Part shown: positions 7,971 through 16,957 of the stretch, one piece after another
Numbering within the stretch: position 1 is the stretch's first letter
How the letters are laid out: each line of letters starts with the position of its first letter
Assembly: GCA_947243855.1 (NCBI GenBank)
Contig: CAMXIK010000023.1
Coordinates: 1-63,368 of the forward strand
Source of the DNA: an uncultured Lachnospiraceae bacterium
GTDB taxonomy: Bacteria; Bacillota; Clostridia; Lachnospirales; Lachnospiraceae
Direction: 5' to 3'
Length of the DNA: 63,368 nucleotides
The notes under the pieces: model-generated
What the model saw: only the letters and a program-made list of their open reading frames with translations
Databases searched by the model: none
What the model was told of the DNA's origin: nothing
Translations under genes and position numbers: made by a program

Positions 7971-8918
7971 ATGCGCCAAGAGGAAGTGCTTTGTCTGTTT
8001 CCCGAAAGGGTCAGGGATAGATGGCGCGAGGTGGCGGCGTGTGCGGAGGGCTTGCAGGAAATCCGGTTTCGCGTGGGAATGCCGCTGTCCGTATGGATAG
8101 AAAACAGAGAGCGGTTTGTGGACGAGCAGGGAAAAATTGTGGACAGGCCAGAGAAAGCCGCGCGTCCTGTGCCGGAGGAGTTGGAAGAGGTAGTAAAGCA
8201 TTTGTGCCGTTATTCCGTTTATGCGTTTGCGGATGAGATCAGGCAGGGGTTTTTGACCGTGCAGGGAGGACACAGGATCGGGCTGGCTGGACAGGTCGTA
8301 CTGGACGGCGAGGGCCGGATAAAAAATATAAAATACATACGTTATTTAAACATCCGCATTGCCCATCAGGTAAGGGGCGCTGCCGATCCTGTAATTCCGC
8401 ACATTTTTGAGGAAGGGCGCGTAATGAGTACGCTTTTGGTTTCCCCTCCCGGAGGGGGAAAGACCACCATGCTGCGCGATCTGATCAGACAGGTGTCGGA
8501 GGGGACGGCATACGGGGACGGCGTGAATGTGAGCGTTGTGGATGAACGGTCGGAGATTGCCGGAAGCTATCTGGGCGTTCCCCAGAATGACGTGGGAATC
8601 CGCACGGATGTGCTGGACGGCTGCCCCAAGGCGGAGGGAATGATGCTGTTAATCCGTTCTATGGCGCCGCAGGTGCTGGCGGTGGATGAGCTGGGGAGTA
8701 TCGAGGATGTACAGGCGCTGCAGATGGCCGGCGGCTGCGGCTGCCGGCTGCTTGCCACAGTGCATGGAGGATCGCTGGAAGAAATACGTCATAAAAATTA
8801 TATGCGTTATGTTATGGAAAAGGGTTTGTTTGAACGCTATGTGGTATTGGACAGAAGGACGGGCGTGTGTCAGGTCACGGGGATTTATGATGGGGAAGGG
8901 AAGCCATGTATAAACTGA
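7971..8918 (+). CDS. spoIIIAA: Stage III sporulation protein AA
   Basis: The cytoplasmic ATPase of the SpoIIIA-SpoIIQ feeding-tube complex linking mother cell and forespore. At 315 residues it is of normal length. It carries Walker A SPPGGGKTTMLRD near residue 160 and a Walker B-like VLAVDELG, as in secretion-type ATPases. AAGGGGGG precedes the ATG. It is the first of eight tightly packed spoIIIA genes and overlaps spoIIIAB by 13 bases. Expression should be mother-cell specific through the upstream sigma-E site. Confidence 0.95.
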   Translation: MRQEEVLCLFPERVRDRWREVAACAEGLQEIRFRVGMPLSVWIENRERFVDEQGKIVDRPEKAARPVPEELEEVVKHLCRYSVYAFADEIRQGFLTVQGGHRIGLAGQVVLDGEGRIKNIKYIRYLNIRIAHQVRGAADPVIPHIFEEGRVMSTLLVSPPGGGKTTMLRDLIRQVSEGTAYGDGVNVSVVDERSEIAGSYLGVPQNDVGIRTDVLDGCPKAEGMMLLIRSMAPQVLAVDELGSIEDVQALQMAGGCGCRLLATVHGGSLEEIRHKNYMRYVMEKGLFERYVVLDRRTGVCQVTGIYDGEGKPCIN

Positions 8919-9424
8919 TAGGCGTTTTCTGTATTTTGGCAGGCTGCGCAGGGTGGGGAAACACAAAGGCCGCCATGGAGAAAGAACGGGTCCGGCATTT
9001 GCGCACGCTGTTTCATATTTTGGGGCAGATGCGGGGTGAGGTTTCTTACGGGAAACATACGCTGCCGGAGATTTGTCTTCTCCTTTCCGAGTTAAATGAC
9101 GATCGTTATAAAACTTGTTTTTCCCGGATTTACGAGCAGACAAGGGAAGAAAACGGCGGGGATTTTTTAAAGGTATGGGAGACGGAGATGGGAAACTGTC
9201 TGGAAGGGCTTTTGCTCCGGGAGGATGAGCGGGAGACAATGACCGGGCTGCCGAAAACACTGAATTTCCGGGAGGAAGGCGGACAATCCGAGAGAATCGG
9301 TCTGGCGGAAGCTTTTCTGGAGGGCAGATACCGGCAGGCGGAGGAAACCTATGAAAACAGATCAAAAATGATACGCAGCGTCAGTATTTTGACTGGACTT
9401 CTTCTGGCAATGATACTGCTGTGA
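8906..9424 (+). CDS. spoIIIAB: Stage III sporulation protein AB
   Basis: A 172-residue membrane protein of the SpoIIIA complex, with hydrophobic helices at both ends (LIGVFCILAGCAGWG and SILTGLLLAMILL) and a charged helical middle. This layout matches SpoIIIAB, which resembles the GspF-type platform proteins of type II secretion. It overlaps spoIIIAA and lies 21 bases before spoIIIAC. Confidence 0.92.
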   Translation: MYKLIGVFCILAGCAGWGNTKAAMEKERVRHLRTLFHILGQMRGEVSYGKHTLPEICLLLSELNDDRYKTCFSRIYEQTREENGGDFLKVWETEMGNCLEGLLLREDERETMTGLPKTLNFREEGGQSERIGLAEAFLEGRYRQAEETYENRSKMIRSVSILTGLLLAMILL

Positions 9425-9445
9425 TGGAAACGACAGGGAGGAAGG

Positions 9446-9640
9446 ATGAGCGTAAGTCTGATTTTTAAGATAGCGGCGGTCGGTATCTTAGTTACAATAT
9501 TAAATCAAGTTTTAAAACATAGCGGAAGAGAGGAACACGCCTTTCTAATCAGCCTTGCTGGATTAATTCTTGTTTTAACTTGGATTGTTCCTTATATCTA
9601 CGATCTGTTTGTGATGATGCAGACCTTATTCGAACTGTAG
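9446..9640 (+). CDS. spoIIIAC: Stage III sporulation protein AC
   Basis: A small 64-residue protein with two transmembrane helices, the usual size for SpoIIIAC. The conserved core includes the LNQVLKHSGREEHA segment. It is a channel subunit of the SpoIIIA-SpoIIQ complex. GGAGGAAGG lies just before the ATG. Confidence 0.93.
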   Translation: MSVSLIFKIAAVGILVTILNQVLKHSGREEHAFLISLAGLILVLTWIVPYIYDLFVMMQTLFEL

Positions 9641-9652
9641 GGGGGATGTAGT

Positions 9653-10039
9653 ATGGATATGGTGAAGGCTGGCGTGATCGGCGTGGTAGGCGTTCTGCTT
9701 GCGGTTTCTCTCAAGAGCCATAAGACGGAATACGGCGTCTATGCGGCGCTCGCAGTCTGTTTTGTCATGTTGGAATATATCATGCGTTATTTTATGCAGA
9801 TCTTGTCGGGAATGGAGCTGTTACGAGGATATCTGAACGATAATTACAGTTATCTTGCGCTGCTCTTAAAGGCGGTGGGAGCCACCTATGCCTGCGAATT
9901 TTGCGCGGGAATCTGTAAAGACGCCGGTTACGCCGGCGTGGCGGGGCAGGTGGAGATGCTGGGAAAGCTCTACATTCTTTCTATGGGTATGCCGGTGATT
10001 CTTGCCTTGATGGAGAGCATTCAGTCGATGGCGGGATAA
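9653..10039 (+). CDS. spoIIIAD: Stage III sporulation protein AD
   Basis: A 128-residue membrane protein with about four hydrophobic segments, including the GVIGVVGVLLAVSLKSHK start typical of SpoIIIAD and the family's C-terminal MPVILALMESI segment. It is a membrane subunit of the sporulation transport complex. It is spaced 12 bases after spoIIIAC and preceded by a GGGGGATG-type site. Confidence 0.92.
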   Translation: MDMVKAGVIGVVGVLLAVSLKSHKTEYGVYAALAVCFVMLEYIMRYFMQILSGMELLRGYLNDNYSYLALLLKAVGATYACEFCAGICKDAGYAGVAGQVEMLGKLYILSMGMPVILALMESIQSMAG

Positions 10040-10067
10040 GGGAACTTACAGGAGGGGAGGCGGTTGG

Positions 10068-11138
10068 ATGGGACTTTCAGAGAGCGCTCTTGCGTGGGAG
10101 CAGATGGATATGGACGCGGTCACCGGTGATTTTGAGAGGCTGTTTCCGTCTTTTTCTTTTGACGCGAAGGCGGTGCTTGCGGATATTATGAGCGGACAGC
10201 TTGTGGAAGCGGTGAAGAAACTGGGAGGAGGTCTGTCGGATGCGGTGCTCTTCCAGCGGGAGGAATTTCGCACTCTTTTTTTTACGATTCTGATTTTGGG
10301 AGTGGCGGCGGCTCTGTTTTCCAATTTTGCCGATCTTTTCAAGGACCATCAGGTGTCCGATCTGGCCTTTTATTTCATTTATCTGCTGCTGATCGCGGTG
10401 CTGATCAAATTCTTTTCGAATACGGCGGATATCGTGCAGGAGATGCTGCATAGTGTGGCGCTCTTTATGAAACTGTATATTCCTACTTATATATTGGCGG
10501 TGGGGAGCGCTTCGGGCGCTTTGTCGGCGACGGCGTATTATCAGCTCCTTTTATGTGCGGTTTATTTGATCGAGTGGGGCTACCTCACCATTCTTCTTCC
10601 GCTTGTCTATGGATATGTGCTGCTGGTTGTGATCAACGGGATCTGGATGGAGGAGAAGCTGGCGCTGCTTTTGGAGCTTTTGGAAAAAGGGATCAGGGGA
10701 AGCGTAAAAGCTTCGGTTTGGTTGATTACCGGATTTAGTCTGCTACAGTCAATGATATCACCTGTTATCGATTCTTTGGAATTTTCGGCGGTCAAAAAGG
10801 CGTTGTCCTCCATGCCGGGAATCGGCGGCCTGACAGAGGGGATGTTTGAGATGGTGCTCGGGTCTGCAGTTTTGGTAAAAAACAGCATCGGCCTGTACAT
10901 GACCTTGATTCTGATCATGCTCTGTATCGCGCCAATTATAAAAATTGCCTTGATATCCTGTGTGATCAAGCTGAGCGCGGCCCTTGTGGGGATCGTAAGC
11001 GATAAGCGGCTGACAAACTGTGTGAGCCGGGTGGGAGAGGGGAGTCTGATGCTCCTTCGGATCGCTCTTACTTCCGTGGGTATGTTTATCATTCAGGTGG
11101 CCGTTATCAGCTATTCAGCGGGAGCGGCCGTGCGCTGA
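10068..11138 (+). CDS. spoIIIAE: Stage III sporulation protein AE
   Basis: The large multi-pass membrane subunit of the SpoIIIA complex, 356 residues with about seven or eight hydrophobic segments. Conserved stretches include the FSLLQSMISPVIDSLEFSA region and KALSSMPGIGGLTEG. GGGGAGG lies upstream of the ATG at 10068. The protein is somewhat shorter than many homologues because the usual N-terminal signal peptide is missing; the first residues here are already the soluble N-terminal region. Confidence 0.92.
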   Translation: MGLSESALAWEQMDMDAVTGDFERLFPSFSFDAKAVLADIMSGQLVEAVKKLGGGLSDAVLFQREEFRTLFFTILILGVAAALFSNFADLFKDHQVSDLAFYFIYLLLIAVLIKFFSNTADIVQEMLHSVALFMKLYIPTYILAVGSASGALSATAYYQLLLCAVYLIEWGYLTILLPLVYGYVLLVVINGIWMEEKLALLLELLEKGIRGSVKASVWLITGFSLLQSMISPVIDSLEFSAVKKALSSMPGIGGLTEGMFEMVLGSAVLVKNSIGLYMTLILIMLCIAPIIKIALISCVIKLSAALVGIVSDKRLTNCVSRVGEGSLMLLRIALTSVGMFIIQVAVISYSAGAAVR

Positions 11139-11151
11139 CAGGGGGCGGGAT

Positions 11152-11769
11152 ATGTTAAAAAATATCAGGGAAATCGGCATTTTTATGATTGCCGCGCAGG
11201 CGGTGATTCATTTTGCGCCGGGGAAACAGTACGAGAAATATATCAAGTCGGTATCCGGAATCGTGATCCTGCTTCTGTTTCTGAAACCTTTTTTACAGCT
11301 TTCCGGAGCGCAGTGGAAAAGCCCGGAAGCCGTTTTGGAGAAATTGGAGGAGATGACGGATATGCAGGATTTTTCGAACTTTGCGGGGGAGGAGAGTATT
11401 GCGGGAGAGGAATTTTCTGACCGGATGGAATCAGGTGCGGGCATCGCGGCGGTAAGCCGCGCGGAGGCGGAGGTGAAGGAGCTTTTGAACAGGGAGCTTC
11501 AAGGAGAAACTTACAGCGTAAAGCGGGTGTCGATCCGGTTGGCAGAGAATCCGGCAAAGGAGAATGAACTGAGCGTGTCGCAGATGGAGATCGGACTGGT
11601 AAAAGCGGCGGAAACGGAGGAGGGACAAATCGGGATTGCCCCAATCGTGATCGGGGATGCGGCGGATTCAGAGGAAGAGACTGTTTTATTCCAATACCGC
11701 AGCCGATTTGCGGAGCTTTTGGGAATCGAGGAGGAAAGAGTGGAGGTGAGACTGGATGGGAGAGATTAA
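11152..11769 (+). CDS. spoIIIAF: Stage III sporulation protein AF
   Basis: A 205-residue protein with two N-terminal membrane helices (IGIFMIAAQAVIHFAPG and SGIVILLLFLKPFLQL), then a soluble region with a ring-building-like fold at the end. This matches SpoIIIAF. It overlaps spoIIIAG by 14 bases, indicating coupled translation. Confidence 0.9.
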   Translation: MLKNIREIGIFMIAAQAVIHFAPGKQYEKYIKSVSGIVILLLFLKPFLQLSGAQWKSPEAVLEKLEEMTDMQDFSNFAGEESIAGEEFSDRMESGAGIAAVSRAEAEVKELLNRELQGETYSVKRVSIRLAENPAKENELSVSQMEIGLVKAAETEEGQIGIAPIVIGDAADSEEETVLFQYRSRFAELLGIEEERVEVRLDGRD

Positions 11770-12364
11770 GAAGCTTCTCGGGCGGTTTGGCGGGGGAAAG
11801 AAGGTCGGAAAAGAGCAATGGCTGATTATTGTGCTGGTGGGTATTTTGTTTTGCGTGATATCTCTGCCGGTAGAAAAAGAAAAAACGAAGTCCGGTCTAT
11901 TGGACACTTCGAACACTATACTAGAAAGCGAACAAACATTCGATAATGAAGAAACAGATTATGCGGCGCGCTGGGAGGAGAAGCTGGAGGAAAATCTTCG
12001 TTGTGTGGAAGGAGCGGGGAAGGTCAGGGTGTTAATTAATCTGAAGGAGTCGGAGGAGCAGATTCTGGCGAGAGACGGCCGGGAGGAGTCCTCGGATACG
12101 GTGGAGGAGGACGCGGCAGGAGGGAGCCGGCACGTATCGGAAAGCAGGACGGATAAAGCCGTTATCCGTACGGTGGATGAACGGGGGCAGAACGTGCCTC
12201 TTGTGGTGAAGACGGTTTCCCCTTCTGTGGAGGGCGTAGTCGTGATTGCGCAGGGAGCGGATCAGGCGCGGGTGCGCAGGGACATAATCGAAGCAATTCA
12301 GGTATTATTTGATGTAGACATGAATAGAATATCAATAATTAAAATGAAAACAAATAATCAGTGA
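11756..12364 (+). CDS. spoIIIAG: Stage III sporulation protein AG
   Basis: A 202-residue ring-forming subunit of the SpoIIIA-SpoIIQ channel. A membrane helix (WLIIVLVGILFCVISLP) is followed by a linker, and then the ring-building domain from about residue 75 (LRCVEGAGKVRVLINL; VEGVVVIAQGAD). The central acidic insert (about residues 100-130) is where SpoIIIAG proteins carry their barrel-forming loop. It lies 13 bases before spoIIIAH. Confidence 0.93.
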   Translation: MGEIKKLLGRFGGGKKVGKEQWLIIVLVGILFCVISLPVEKEKTKSGLLDTSNTILESEQTFDNEETDYAARWEEKLEENLRCVEGAGKVRVLINLKESEEQILARDGREESSDTVEEDAAGGSRHVSESRTDKAVIRTVDERGQNVPLVVKTVSPSVEGVVVIAQGADQARVRRDIIEAIQVLFDVDMNRISIIKMKTNNQ

Positions 12365-12377
12365 AGGGGAGAAGAAA

Positions 12378-13085
12378 TTGAAGAATATGATCAAAAAGAA
12401 CCAGATGATGATCACAGCGCTGGCCATTATGATTGCAGTGGCCGGGTACTTAAACTTTGCTGGAACGAAGGTAACGGATGAGGAACTGATGAGCGTCAGC
12501 GGGGAAGTGGGTTCCACAGAGCTGACGCAGGAGGACGCGGAGGCGGATTACGCATCTCTTTTGGATTTGTCGGATGAGGATATGGAGCAGGCTTACGGCG
12601 ATATTGAAAGTCTGGACACCGACGTAACCATGGCGGACAGCGGCAGCGTGGACGAGGAGTTGGCGCAGGCTCTTGCGGAGGAGCAGATGGATGAGGTGCC
12701 AGGCGAGGCAGTGTTTACATCGGCCGACACGTCTTCGCCTCTTTCCGGCGCGAAGCTGGAGAAGGAGCAGACCAGAGTACAAAATAAAGAAACGCTTCTG
12801 GAGATCATCAACAATGCCAATATCAGTGAATCGCAGAAGCAGGAGGCAGTCAACAGCATGATTTCCATGACGGATGTCGCGGAGAAGGAAACGGCTGCGG
12901 AGATTCTGCTGGAGGCGAAGGGCTTTGACGATGCGATTGTCAGTATCGACGGGGAGAGCGTGGATGTGGTAGTCAATACTGCAGAGCTGTCGGAAGCGCA
13001 GCGTGCCCAGATCGAGGATATCGTGATTCGTAAGACCGGGGTGAGCGCGGACGCGATCGTCATCAGCACGGTAAACGACGATTAG
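12378..13085 (+). CDS. spoIIIAH: Stage III sporulation protein AH
   Basis: A 235-residue mother-cell ring protein that pairs with forespore SpoIIQ across the intermembrane space. It has one N-terminal membrane helix (MMITALAIMIAVAGYLNFAG), an acidic linker, and a C-terminal FliF/YscJ-type ring domain (residues about 130-235, including SISESQKQEAVN-like and VDVVVNTAELSEAQRAQIED segments). The start is a TTG at 12378, six bases after AGGGGAG; the next in-frame ATG is nine bases on. It is the last gene of the operon. Confidence 0.93.
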   Translation: MKNMIKKNQMMITALAIMIAVAGYLNFAGTKVTDEELMSVSGEVGSTELTQEDAEADYASLLDLSDEDMEQAYGDIESLDTDVTMADSGSVDEELAQALAEEQMDEVPGEAVFTSADTSSPLSGAKLEKEQTRVQNKETLLEIINNANISESQKQEAVNSMISMTDVAEKETAAEILLEAKGFDDAIVSIDGESVDVVVNTAELSEAQRAQIEDIVIRKTGVSADAIVISTVNDD

Positions 13086-13192
13086 AAATAATATAAATTT
13101 TATGTACTGTGATATCAGAAGTTGTGATAAAATAACAAAAGTGGGCTTTTTTAGAAAGCATGATCATTTCGGAAAGGTTGGAGGATAAAGAC

Positions 13193-14785
13193 GTGGGAAC
13201 ATATGCGGACGAGATAAACAAAAGAAGAACTTTTGCAATCATTTCGCACCCGGATGCGGGAAAGACGACGCTTACCGAGAAGTTTCTTCTGTATGGGGGA
13301 GCGATCAATCTGGCGGGCAGCGTAAAGGGGAAGGCTACGGCCAGACATGCGGTTTCTGACTGGATGCAGATAGAGAAGGAGAGAGGTATTTCCGTCACTT
13401 CCTCCGTATTGCAGTTCTCTTATGACGGGTTTTGTATCAACATTCTGGACACGCCGGGCCATCAGGACTTCTCGGAGGATACTTACAGAACCCTGATGGC
13501 GGCGGATTCCGCGGTCATGGTGATCGACGCCTCTAAGGGCGTGGAGGCCCAGACGCGCAAGCTGTTTAAAGTGTGCGTGATGCGGCATATCCCGATCTTT
13601 ACCTTTATCAATAAAATGGACAGGGACGCTAACGACACGTTTGAACTATTGGACGATATTGAGAAGGAATTGGGGATTGCCACCTGTCCGATTAACTGGC
13701 CGATTGGCTCTGGAAAGAATTTCAAGGGCGTTTACGAGCGGGCTGGCAAGTGTGTGATTACCTATGCCGACACGGAGAAGGGAACGAAGGAGGGACATGC
13801 TACCCGGATTCCCTTCGAACAGACGGAAGCGCTCACCGCGCAGATCGGGGAAGAATTTTACGCGAAACTTACCGAGGAAATCGAGCTTTTGGAAGGGGCC
13901 AGTGCGGACTATGATCTGGAACAGATACAGGCGGGCGATTTGACGCCGGTGTTTTTCGGTTCTGCGCTGACAAACTTTGGCGTGGAGATTTTCCTGCAGC
14001 ATTTTTTGCAGATGACCACCACGCCCCTGCCCCGCAAGGCGGATATCGGGCTGATCGATCCGGTGGAACATGAATTTTCAGCCTTTGTCTTTAAGATTCA
14101 GGCCAATATGAATAAGGCCCATCGCGATAGAATCGCGTTTATGCGTATCTGTTCCGGAAGATTCGATGTCAACGAGGAAGTACGGCATGTACAGGGAGGA
14201 CGGGTGATGCGTCTGTCCCAGCCCCAGCAGATTATGGCGGACGAGCGCAAGATCCTGAGCGAAGCCTATGCGGGAGATATTATCGGCGTTTTCGATCCGG
14301 GAATTTTCTCGATAGGAGACACGGTCTGTATGCCAGGAGAGCAGTTCGCTTACGAGGGAATCCCTACCTTTGCGCCGGAGCATTTTGCAAGGGTCAGACA
14401 GGTGGACACCATGAAAAGGAAACAGTTTGTCAAAGGCATCATGCAGATCGCGCAGGAGGGCGCCATTCAGATTTTCCAGGAATTTAATACCGGCATGGAG
14501 GAGATCATTGTGGGCGTGGTCGGCGTTTTGCAGTTTGACGTGCTGAAATACCGTCTGGAGAATGAATATAATGTGGAGATTAAGTTAGAGAATCTGCCCT
14601 ATGAATACATTCGCTGGATCGAGAATAAAGATATTGACTTGGACAAGCTGACGGGAACGTCGGACATGAAAAAGATAAAGGATTTGAAAGACAATCCGCT
14701 TTTGCTTTTTGTGAATCAGTGGAGCATCGGCATGACGGTGGAGAGAAACGAAGGCTTGATTTTATCGGAGTTTGGCAGAGCGTAA
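13193..14785 (+). CDS. prfC: Peptide chain release factor 3
   Basis: A translational GTPase that recycles RF1/RF2 from the ribosome after termination. Motifs are P-loop SHPDAGKTT, ERGISVTS (G2), DTPGHQDFSEDTYR (G3) and NKMDR (G4), followed by the RF3 C-terminal domains. The GTG at 13193 is preferred: GGAGG (13180-13184) lies eight bases upstream, and the resulting 530 residues match the family. The ATG at 13160 would add 11 non-conserved residues. It stands between two unrelated operons and probably has its own promoter. Confidence 0.95.
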   Translation: MGTYADEINKRRTFAIISHPDAGKTTLTEKFLLYGGAINLAGSVKGKATARHAVSDWMQIEKERGISVTSSVLQFSYDGFCINILDTPGHQDFSEDTYRTLMAADSAVMVIDASKGVEAQTRKLFKVCVMRHIPIFTFINKMDRDANDTFELLDDIEKELGIATCPINWPIGSGKNFKGVYERAGKCVITYADTEKGTKEGHATRIPFEQTEALTAQIGEEFYAKLTEEIELLEGASADYDLEQIQAGDLTPVFFGSALTNFGVEIFLQHFLQMTTTPLPRKADIGLIDPVEHEFSAFVFKIQANMNKAHRDRIAFMRICSGRFDVNEEVRHVQGGRVMRLSQPQQIMADERKILSEAYAGDIIGVFDPGIFSIGDTVCMPGEQFAYEGIPTFAPEHFARVRQVDTMKRKQFVKGIMQIAQEGAIQIFQEFNTGMEEIIVGVVGVLQFDVLKYRLENEYNVEIKLENLPYEYIRWIENKDIDLDKLTGTSDMKKIKDLKDNPLLLFVNQWSIGMTVERNEGLILSEFGRA

Positions 14786-14820
14786 GAGACGGGAAAGCCA
14801 GCGAGAGGAGGTTACAGGGT

Positions 14821-16014
14821 ATGAAGAAAACAGCGGTATTTTTGATCGGCATGTTTGTTTTAACCGGAACCCTGTATCTTGCTGGGCTGGGATTGTCCCG
14901 AAGCGAGAGCAGCCTCTACAGGCAGGAGGATATGGGAGCAAAGCAGTCTAAGCCGGAACTTCCAGAACAGGTGCTTCCCCAGACGGACGAAAAGCTGCGC
15001 GAAGAGCAGAAGGACTGCTATGCGTTTGGCAAGCTGTCGGAGGAAGAACAGCAGGTCTATCTGGAGATTCTGGGTGCGCTTGTCGATTTTCGTGAGAATG
15101 TACGGCTTTCCAGCTGCGATAAGGAATTGATATCGCGCGTGTTTCAGTGTGTCTTAAACGACCACCCGGAGATTTTTTATGTGGAAGGTTACAGTTACAC
15201 GGAGTATACGTTGGGGAAGCTCCTAAAAAAGATTACGTTTACGGGAAGCTACTGTTTTAGTCAAGAGGAAGCGGCAAAGAAGCAGGAACAGATAGATGAT
15301 TATGTAAACCAGTGCCTTGCCGGAATGCCAGAGGACGCGGATGAGTACGAAAAAGTAAAATATATCTATGAATACCTGATTCACCATACGGACTATGACG
15401 CGGCGGCGAAGGACAGCCAGAATATATGCTCCGTTTTTCTGGAACGCAGATCGGTTTGTCAGGGATACGCGAAGGCTACCCAATATCTGTTGAATCGGTG
15501 TGGGATTTTTGCAACGCTTGTGTTGGGACAAGTTGTAGGCGGAGAAGGACATGCATGGAATCTTGTGCGGATTGACGGGGAATACTACTATGTAGATACC
15601 ACTTGGGGAGATGCGTCCTATCAGGCGGTGGGCGGCGGAGATTATCCGATTGAGAAGATACCGACGATTAATTATGACTATCTGGCGGTAACTACGGAGC
15701 AGATGGAACAGACCCATACGCCGGAAAACGTGGTGGAACTGCCGGTTTGTACGGCGATAGAGGCCAATTACTACGTGAGGGAAGGCGCTTACTTTACAAA
15801 GTGGGATGAGGAAAAGATTGAAAAAATCTTCACAGACAGCTACGAGAAGGGAGAAGCTTACGTAACCTTGAAATGCGAAGGCCCGGAGGTCTATCGGAAA
15901 ATGCAGGAGACATTGATTGGGCAGCAGGGTATTTTCCGCTATCTGGATTGCCCGGACAAGGCGGTATCTTATGTGGAGAATGAAAAACAGTACAGTCTGA
16001 GCTTTTGGCTTTGA
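14821..16014 (+). CDS. Transglutaminase-like domain protein, membrane anchored
   Basis: A 397-residue exported protein. An N-terminal hydrophobic segment (TAVFLIGMFVLTGTLYLAGL) is a signal or anchor. Residues about 180-270 carry a transglutaminase/protease-like core with Cys in RRSVCQGYAKA, His in GEGHAWNLV and Asp in YYVDTTWGD. Members of this family are often envelope-associated peptidases or cross-linkers, but the reaction here is unknown. AGGAGG precedes the ATG at 14821. A longer reading from 14719 would overlap prfC and has no ribosome site. Confidence 0.82.
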   Translation: MKKTAVFLIGMFVLTGTLYLAGLGLSRSESSLYRQEDMGAKQSKPELPEQVLPQTDEKLREEQKDCYAFGKLSEEEQQVYLEILGALVDFRENVRLSSCDKELISRVFQCVLNDHPEIFYVEGYSYTEYTLGKLLKKITFTGSYCFSQEEAAKKQEQIDDYVNQCLAGMPEDADEYEKVKYIYEYLIHHTDYDAAAKDSQNICSVFLERRSVCQGYAKATQYLLNRCGIFATLVLGQVVGGEGHAWNLVRIDGEYYYVDTTWGDASYQAVGGGDYPIEKIPTINYDYLAVTTEQMEQTHTPENVVELPVCTAIEANYYVREGAYFTKWDEEKIEKIFTDSYEKGEAYVTLKCEGPEVYRKMQETLIGQQGIFRYLDCPDKAVSYVENEKQYSLSFWL

Positions 16015-16123
16015 TCCGTTTTTGCCATTTCCCGAAACGGGAGGGAAAGGACTAGGCAAAAAAAAGAAATTTTGATATACTTAAGCCATTAAGCCAAATA
16101 TAGAGAAAAACATGGAGGATAGC

Positions 16124-16504
16124 ATGGAACAGGGAGCAGAAAAGAGCGGGTACGAATTACAGGAGAAGGCCGGTACGGTGAAGATTGCGGACGATGTAGT
16201 GGCTATGATTGCCGCGCTGGCAGCCACGGAGGTGGACGGCGTTGCGGCCATGGCGGGCAATCTTACCAATGAGCTGTTATGCCGCGTGGGCGTGCGGGGG
16301 CTTTCCAAAGGATCAAAGGTTGAGGTATCCGGGAAAAAGGTGAAAGTGGGACTTGCCATTACCATGGAATATGGCTATAACATTCCGGCCACCTGCCAGC
16401 GGGTGCAGACGAAAGTCAAGAGCGCGATCGAGAATATGACCGGGTTGGAGGTTTTGGATGTGAACATCCGCATTGCCGGGATTAACGTGACGAAAGAAAA
16501 ATAG
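16124..16504 (+). CDS. Asp23/Gls24 family envelope stress protein
   Basis: A 126-residue Asp23/Gls24 (DUF322, YqhY-like) protein. Family features are the VKIADDVVAMIAALAATEV start, the VDGVAAM turn, and the C-terminal VDVNIRIAGINV-like strand. YqhY proteins in this position next to nusB are linked to control of acetyl-CoA carboxylase and lipid synthesis in Bacillus. The ATG at 16124 follows GGAGG at 16114-16118, which overlaps the alternative ATG at 16112. A weak TATACT (16076-16081) may be its -10. Confidence 0.88.
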   Translation: MEQGAEKSGYELQEKAGTVKIADDVVAMIAALAATEVDGVAAMAGNLTNELLCRVGVRGLSKGSKVEVSGKKVKVGLAITMEYGYNIPATCQRVQTKVKSAIENMTGLEVLDVNIRIAGINVTKEK

Positions 16505-16519
16505 AGCGAGTGGTTGATT

Positions 16520-16915
16520 ATGAGCAGAAGAGAGTTGCGCGAACAGATCTTTAAACTATTGTTCCGGGTGGAATTTAATAAAATGGAGGACATGCCGGAG
16601 CAGGAGCAGCTGTTCTTTGAGGACGAGGAAGCCGCAAAGGATAAGGACGCCGCTTATATAGCAGATAAATACCATAGGATTTGCGAAAAACTGCCGGAGA
16701 TCGATTCCAAACTGAATGAAAAAGCATCGGGATGGGACACGGGCCGGATGAGTAAGGTTGATCTGACAATCCTGCGTTTGGCCGTCTACGAGATCTGCTA
16801 TGACGAGGATGTTCCCACTGGCGTAGCCATTAATGAGGCGGTTGAACTTGCGAAAAAATTCGGACAGGACGCTTCTTATGGATTTGTAAATGGCGTTCTG
16901 GCCAAATTTGCATAA
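16520..16915 (+). CDS. nusB: Transcription antitermination factor NusB
   Basis: An all-helical RNA-binding protein of 131 residues that, with NusE, assembles the rRNA antitermination complex. Typical segments are RRELREQIFKLLFRVEF at the N-terminus and the C-terminal DVPTGVAINEAVELAKKFG. The ATG at 16520 is favoured over an in-frame TTG at 16514. It follows the Asp23-family gene and precedes xseA, the usual order in Firmicutes. Confidence 0.95.
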   Translation: MSRRELREQIFKLLFRVEFNKMEDMPEQEQLFFEDEEAAKDKDAAYIADKYHRICEKLPEIDSKLNEKASGWDTGRMSKVDLTILRLAVYEICYDEDVPTGVAINEAVELAKKFGQDASYGFVNGVLAKFA

Positions 16916-16957
16916 GAAGGATGCAGGCTTGCAATTTGCCGCAGAGTGGTGATTCGT

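Noticed and set aside
8649..9365. 238-codon minus-strand frame across spoIIIAA-AB
   Set aside because: Antisense to two well-conserved sporulation genes; Pro/Arg-rich shadow.
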